Below are positions 59,852 to 64,000 of a stretch of 64,000 bases of DNA, piece by piece. Made by a program: the position numbers and the translations under genes. The first letter of the stretch is position 1. Each line of letters starts with the position of its first letter. Origin of the DNA: Pokkaliibacter plantistimulans. Lineage in GTDB: Bacteria; Pseudomonadota; Gammaproteobacteria; Pseudomonadales; Balneatricaceae. The DNA lies in contig NZ_CP177354.1 in assembly GCF_046844695.1 (NCBI RefSeq), positions 5,518,001 to 5,582,000 on the forward strand, written 5' to 3'. Under the pieces are notes generated by a model. That model worked only from the letters and a program-made list of their open reading frames with translations, did not search any database and was not told the origin of the DNA.

Positions 59852-59891
59852 GCTAATTATTTAACTACACCGTTTAGTTAAAATAATTAGC
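59852..59891. promoter_or_regulatory. TetR operator palindrome between trpBA and the TetR gene
   Basis: Arms GCTAATTATTTAACT and AGTTAAAATAATTAGC are inverted repeats (one base of length difference) around a 9-nt centre. It lies just upstream of the trpB ATG, between the divergent genes, so it could control both. Confidence 0.7.
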
Positions 59892-59986
59892 CCGTGGCTG
59901 GCCGTCAAGCCTCTCCTCGGCTAATTTTTGCTCAGGATGGCAACAGCGCCGTGCTCCAGCCGTCACTCAGCACATTCAGGTAAGCC

Positions 59987-60553
59987 ATGGCCCGCGGACG
60001 TCCCTCCAAACGACAACACATCATCGATACGGCTCAGAGCCTGTTTGCCGAGCTGGGCTATCAGGGCACCAGTATTGATCTGGTGGTCCAGACCGCCGCC
60101 GTGTCGAAACCGACGGTGTACAGCAACTTTCCCACCAAGCAGGTGCTGTGGGCATCAGTGCTGGAACAGGTCAGCGAACACAGCCGCGACGCCCTGCAGG
60201 AACATGCCCTGAGCGGGAACAACTGGCTGGAAACCTGGCTGGCCCTGTGGCAATGGTGGGCGGACAGCGCCGAGCGACTGGCCATTTATCGCATCATGCT
60301 GGGCGAGCAGCACAAGATGGAGGACACCGCACGCGAACTGTTCGTGCAGTTTGAAGCGGTACTGCAACAGGCACTGGATAACCTGCTGCAACAACATGCC
60401 GTCACACTCACCGACACCCAGCGCTTTGTGCTGGATGCCTGCAGCCGAGCAGGGGTATTGCAACCGGCGCTGTCTGGCCGGACACCACTGTCCGTCACCG
60501 AGCTGTATCACCATCTGACGTCTAAGGATGCAGCATTACCGGATTTGCATTAA
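59987..60553 (+). CDS. TetR/AcrR family regulator, likely controlling trpBA
   Basis: The 188-residue protein has a TetR helix-turn-helix at residues ~10-55 (RQHIIDTAQSLFAELGYQGTSIDLVVQTAAVSKPTVYSNFPTK shape) and a Trp-rich helical ligand domain (NWLETWLALWQWWADS). TetR regulators usually repress a divergent gene by binding a palindrome, and one lies in front of trpB. A tryptophan-related ligand is inferred only from position. Confidence 0.88.
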   Translation: MARGRPSKRQHIIDTAQSLFAELGYQGTSIDLVVQTAAVSKPTVYSNFPTKQVLWASVLEQVSEHSRDALQEHALSGNNWLETWLALWQWWADSAERLAIYRIMLGEQHKMEDTARELFVQFEAVLQQALDNLLQQHAVTLTDTQRFVLDACSRAGVLQPALSGRTPLSVTELYHHLTSKDAALPDLH

Positions 60554-60886
60554 GACAGTCAGAAGATGGCTGAAATGTGAAAAACTCTATGACAAACAGT
60601 ATTCTGGCGACACAAACAGTATTTATAACGCCACTTAATTGGCTATGATGGCCAAACAGCCTCATAACTAAAAAGCTTGCCGATGCCACATGCTGGACGC
60701 AGCGACTGAAATCGATTCAGAAACTGGCTGTACTTTGGGTTGCTGATCTTCTATTAGTTAATAACGCCTTTCAGTCACACTGTCCTGATTGCCCAGACAG
60801 TGTGCTGATCAGGCAGTAAACACTAGTAAAGACGTCACCCGAAATAAAACCGTCCTCATATAACAATGTACAAAGGAGAGACGCAG
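60554..60886. other. Promoter region of the second chemoreceptor
   Basis: No gene. It contains an exact 9-bp inverted repeat CACACTGTC/GACAGTGTG at 60776-60804 with an 11-nt loop, followed by the palindrome CTGATCAG. It may be a regulator site or an mRNA leader structure. Confidence 0.45.
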
Positions 60887-62773
60887 GTGCTGTTGTCCTT
60901 ATCCTGGAAGCAGAAATTCTGGCTTCTGATTTCCGTTACCCTGGTAGGCCTGGCATTGATGGCGATCTCCGCTTTCTGGGGCCTTAATAAGGTTTCCTCC
61001 TCCTTCCAGTCCCGACAGGAAGCTACCCTCTACGAAAGTGCCTCGCTGCAACTACTCAACGAGTGGCTGCAGATCGAAACCCAGAGCGATACTCTGACAC
61101 CCGACAATGCCAGCGCCTATCAGGATCAGCTGCAGAGTCTTGTCAACTCGGCCAACAATCTGGTTAACAAGGCGTCTGACTTGCATGACGAAGGCATACA
61201 GAGTGCCGCCAGCACCATCAAGCAAGGAATCGACAGCTATGCCGCCCTGCGTGGCCAATGGCTGCAGACCAAGCAAATACTGGGGATGACGCCCTTTGAC
61301 GGGCAGCGCAAAACCCTGGCGGCAGCCTCCGAAGGTCTGAACAAGATTTCCCTCAGCCTGATCAAGGACGACATCGAAGCCGCTATCAATAACCAGCGCG
61401 ACTACCTATCTACCCTCAACCAGACCTTTGCCGAGCAGACCAAGAAAGCGGTGGAAGACCTGAACAAAAAGGTCCATGAACTACAGTGGGAAGACACCCT
61501 GATCGGCAAGGCGGTGAAGGAGTATGAAGGAGTATTCACTCAGGTAGATCAGACCATTGATCAGCTGCGTGATCTGGAAAGCCAGCTTAAAAGCTCTGGT
61601 GACGCCCTGAAGCAGACCATAGAACAACAGAATGAGTCGGTGCGTACCGGCATCATCGCCACGACCACCCAACAGGCAGAATCAGCCAAGCAGTCGTCCA
61701 CCTGGCTGATGCTGGGGATGTCCATTGCCGTTGCCGTGTTCCTGCTGTTCACCCTGAATCAGGTTTCCAGCACGCTGGTGCGTCAGCTGAACAAGGTCAT
61801 GCAGCTGCTGTCGAAAGTGGCCGAAGGCGATCTGACCGGCTCCCTGAGCCTGACCAGCAACCGCCGCGATGAATTCAACCAGTTGGGTGAAGCTGCCAAT
61901 CGCATGATTCGTGACATGTCCGGCCTGATTCAGCAGGTGGTCAACGGCAACAAGAACCTGATGCAACTGCACCAGCATCTGAGCACTGCCATGAGCCATC
62001 TGGGTGATAACAGTCAGCAGGTGGAAATGCAGACCGAACAGGCCGCCTCTGCCGCCCAGCAGATTTCCGCCACGGTCAACGAAGTGGCGCGCCGCACATC
62101 CGATGTCAGCAATGCCACACAGGAAGCCAATGAATCGGCACTGGCCGGCTCACAGGTCATCGCCAACAGCGTTGACTCAATGAAGCAGCTGTCGCAGCTG
62201 ATTCAGAACACCCACAATCAGGTGGAGCTGCTGAGCCAGTCCAGTGGCAAGGTCACCAGCATCATTGATGTGATCAACAGCCTGGCAGACCAGACCAACC
62301 TGCTGGCACTTAACGCCGCCATCGAAGCGGCGCGTGCTGGCGATGCAGGCCGCGGTTTCTCGGTGGTGGCCGATGAAGTCCGCTCTCTGGCACAGAAAAC
62401 CGTCTCGGCCACGGCCAACATCGGCAACATCATCGGTGAGTTCAACCAGCAGACACGGGAAATGGGCAGACTGATGGAAAGCGGTCTGAGCATGGCGGCC
62501 GAAGGCGAACACAATGCCAGTCAGGTGGCCGATGCCATCAGTGGTATTACCCACGCCATCGGCACCCTGACCGCAGAGATGGATCAGGTGGTGGTAGCGG
62601 TCGAGCAGATTTCAGCCACCACCGAAGATATCGCCAGCAAGATGGAAAACATCAACATCCATACCAGCGAAACCAAGACCCTGCGTCATACGCTGGACGA
62701 GCAGACCCATATGCTGGCCGATCAGGTGGACTCCCTCAACAGTACATCGCAGCGCTTCCGCGTCAGCGCCTGA
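60887..62773 (+). CDS. Methyl-accepting chemotaxis protein
   Basis: I choose the GTG at 60887 because AAAGGAG stands 8 nt upstream; an in-frame ATG at 60866 would place that site inside the gene. The ~628-residue product has a membrane helix at residues ~8-30, a long helical periplasmic domain (to ~275), a second helix (~278-300), HAMP (about 300-355) and the signalling tip DQTNLLALNAAIEAARAGDAGRGFSVVADEVR. A chemoreceptor for an unknown ligand. Confidence 0.93.
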   Translation: MLLSLSWKQKFWLLISVTLVGLALMAISAFWGLNKVSSSFQSRQEATLYESASLQLLNEWLQIETQSDTLTPDNASAYQDQLQSLVNSANNLVNKASDLHDEGIQSAASTIKQGIDSYAALRGQWLQTKQILGMTPFDGQRKTLAAASEGLNKISLSLIKDDIEAAINNQRDYLSTLNQTFAEQTKKAVEDLNKKVHELQWEDTLIGKAVKEYEGVFTQVDQTIDQLRDLESQLKSSGDALKQTIEQQNESVRTGIIATTTQQAESAKQSSTWLMLGMSIAVAVFLLFTLNQVSSTLVRQLNKVMQLLSKVAEGDLTGSLSLTSNRRDEFNQLGEAANRMIRDMSGLIQQVVNGNKNLMQLHQHLSTAMSHLGDNSQQVEMQTEQAASAAQQISATVNEVARRTSDVSNATQEANESALAGSQVIANSVDSMKQLSQLIQNTHNQVELLSQSSGKVTSIIDVINSLADQTNLLALNAAIEAARAGDAGRGFSVVADEVRSLAQKTVSATANIGNIIGEFNQQTREMGRLMESGLSMAAEGEHNASQVADAISGITHAIGTLTAEMDQVVVAVEQISATTEDIASKMENINIHTSETKTLRHTLDEQTHMLADQVDSLNSTSQRFRVSA

Positions 62774-62807
62774 CATCGGCAGCCACCATCCGGCTAACGC
62801 TCCATCC

Positions 62808-62836
62808 AGACCCCGCATCAGCGGGGTCTGCTTTTT
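62808..62836 (+). terminator. Rho-independent terminator of the chemoreceptor gene
   Basis: A 9-bp stem AGACCCCGC/GCGGGGTCT with a 4-nt loop is followed by GCTTTTT, 35 nt after the stop codon. Confidence 0.85.
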
Positions 62837-62939
62837 CTGGCTCCTGTAGCCATTCTGCCGCGGGCACTGCCGCTGACTTTCCACACCGCAGCGATTGCTG
62901 CATCATGGGCGCCCCTTTACCGCCACACCATATGCCTCT

Positions 62940-63596
62940 ATGTATCTGACCTACAACCCACCGCTAACGCCCTGGCTGGACAAGCTCTATGCCGATGAGC
63001 ATCTGCTGGTTATCAACAAACCCAGCGGCCTGCTGTCGGTGCCCGGTCGCCTGCCCAGCCATCAGGACAGTGTGATGACCCGGGTGTGGCAGGAGCATGC
63101 CGAGGCGCAGGCCGTGCACCGGCTGGATATGTCCACCAGCGGTATCATGCTGGTTGCCCTGCACAAGGAAGCGGAGCGCGTCCTCAAGCGCCAGTTCGAG
63201 CTGCGTCGCACCCGCAAGCATTATCTCGCCAGGGTATGGGGAACACTGCGACAGTCAGAAGGCATGGTAGATTTACCGCTGATCTGCGACTGGCCACGGC
63301 GCCCAAGGCAGAAAGTCTGTTTTGCCTGCGGCAAGCCTTCGCAGACCCGCTATGAGCTGTTGCAACAGGATGCTGACAGCAGCCTGCTCAGGCTCACCCC
63401 CATCACCGGCCGTTCCCATCAGCTGCGGGTACATCTGCAGTCGCTGGGCAACCCGATCCTCGGTGATGAGTTCTACGCCCATCCGCAGGCTTTTGCTGCC
63501 GCACCACGACTGTTGCTTCATGCCGCCCATCTGGGTTTCCAGCATCCCGTCAGCGGTGAGGCCATAGATGTCCTCTGCCCTGCCGACTTTGAATGA
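62940..63596 (+). CDS. rluA: RluA-type pseudouridine synthase
   Basis: From the ATG at 62940 the product has 218 residues, close to E. coli RluA (219). Its N-terminus (YNPPLTPWLDKLYADEHLLVINKPSGLLSVPGR) follows the RluA pattern. The catalytic Asp63 lies in HRLDMSTSG, and ITGRSHQLRVH marks the family C-terminal part. RluA modifies 23S rRNA U746 and some tRNAs. A TTG at 62895 opens the frame earlier but is less likely. Confidence 0.88.
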   Translation: MYLTYNPPLTPWLDKLYADEHLLVINKPSGLLSVPGRLPSHQDSVMTRVWQEHAEAQAVHRLDMSTSGIMLVALHKEAERVLKRQFELRRTRKHYLARVWGTLRQSEGMVDLPLICDWPRRPRQKVCFACGKPSQTRYELLQQDADSSLLRLTPITGRSHQLRVHLQSLGNPILGDEFYAHPQAFAAAPRLLLHAAHLGFQHPVSGEAIDVLCPADFE

Positions 63597-63620
63597 GAAC
63601 GCGTTCAGGATCAGACAGAA

Positions 63621-63650
63621 CAAAAAAAAGCAGCACCGCGGTGCTGCTTA
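63621..63650 (-). terminator. Rho-independent terminator, minus-strand orientation
   Basis: A 9-bp stem GCAGCACCG/CGGTGCTGC with no loop beyond the palindrome is flanked by a run of eight A on the plus strand. Read on the minus strand this gives stem then T8, a strong terminator for a gene entering from the right; on the plus strand it may also end rluA. Confidence 0.6.
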
Positions 63651-63651
63651 A

Positions 63652-63864
63652 CAGGTCGTTGAAAATCTATCTGCGTTGCCGAATACCGCGTCAAAAACAG
63701 GCTCACAGCCGAAGGCTGAACGTGCTTTAGCACTGCCTCGGAGGGGCGAGCGAAGCGAGTCAAATGCTCATTTAGTTCACTAAACTCCGCTTTTTCGCCT
63801 GTTTCTTGTGCTCTAGGAGTATTTCCTTGTCTCGGCGGCCTCGATAACGTTTTTCAACAGCCTG
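63652..63864. mobile_element. MITE-like element, long copy in opposite orientation
   Basis: A 213-bp copy of the 35863-36002 element, inverted. The ends are CAGGTCGTTGAAAAT and TTTTCAACAGCCTG. It carries ~70 bp of extra inner sequence (around 63701-63765, CTCACAGCCGAAGGCTGAAC onward) not found in the short copy. No coding capacity. Confidence 0.7.
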
Positions 63865-64000
63865 TAAAAGGGAAGGAATCAAACGAAGTCATCAGTCTGC
63901 CGCCACACCGGCTGTGCGGACGCTATGGCGGCCATAGAGCATTGTCCCGGAACATGTGCGTAGAGCGCTTTGCGAGCCTAACCCCATCAGGGCCAAAGCT

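Noticed and set aside
63865..64000. 3' end of a minus-strand gene at the right edge
   Set aside because: One frame is open for ~35 codons and the terminator orientation fits, but nothing in the sequence identifies a protein.

Overview
The window looks like chromosomal DNA of a GC-rich gammaproteobacterium. The Oceanospirillales/Halomonas type is my best guess, based on lipopeptide-siderophore-style NRPS genes, many GGDEF/EAL and chemotaxis proteins, and Gln-rich proteins; the genus cannot be read from the sequence. No rRNA, tRNA or CRISPR array was seen.

Main content (1-33.6 kb and 39.3-41.4 kb, all on the minus strand): a lipopeptide NRPS locus. A FAAL-loading NRPS (23391-33593) is translationally coupled to a second NRPS (16798-23391). 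A third, very large NRPS (12386 to beyond the left edge) is separate. An accessory operon of MbtH, type II thioesterase and a SyrP/TauD-like Fe(II)/2-oxoglutarate hydroxylase lies at 39.3-41.3 kb. Pocket residues read by eye give acyl - D-Asp (probably beta-hydroxylated) - Ser - Gly - Gly - D-X (perhaps a hydroxyornithine-type residue) - Ser - D-Ser - and more beyond the window. Each of the three transcription units has an upstream TAAAT-N16-CGT element, the pattern of PvdS-type iron-starvation ECF sigma promoters. Together with acyl-Asp plus a hydroxylase, this supports an iron-regulated acyl-peptide siderophore. Ornithine hydroxylase, transport and sigma-factor genes are not in the window.

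Between the second and third NRPS genes (12.7-16.7 kb) sits an unrelated plus-strand insert: a GHSWGG serine lipase-like protein with two duplicated lipoproteins (effector/immunity-like), a membrane protein, a small anchored protein and a Phd/PIN toxin-antitoxin pair.

33.7-38.5 kb is a mosaic accessory region: an AbiEi/AbiEii-like pair, a 140-bp MITE-like element, duplicated fragments, and an AT-rich islet (nitrilase-family enzyme, small membrane protein, SMI1/KNR4 protein) bracketed by ~50-bp direct repeats.

41.6-64 kb: a lipoprotein and a peptidoglycan-binding/amidase-like protein. Next comes a c-di-GMP block with three EAL proteins, two of them paired with paralogous periplasmic oxidoreductase-like proteins, plus a cupredoxin-like protein. 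Then follow an XRE-cupin regulator with a GNAT enzyme, an Asp/Glu racemase, an Lrp regulator, two chemoreceptors, a 137-bp tandem hairpin repeat array, trpBA divergent from a TetR regulator with a clear operator palindrome, an RluA-type pseudouridine synthase, and another copy of the MITE-like element.
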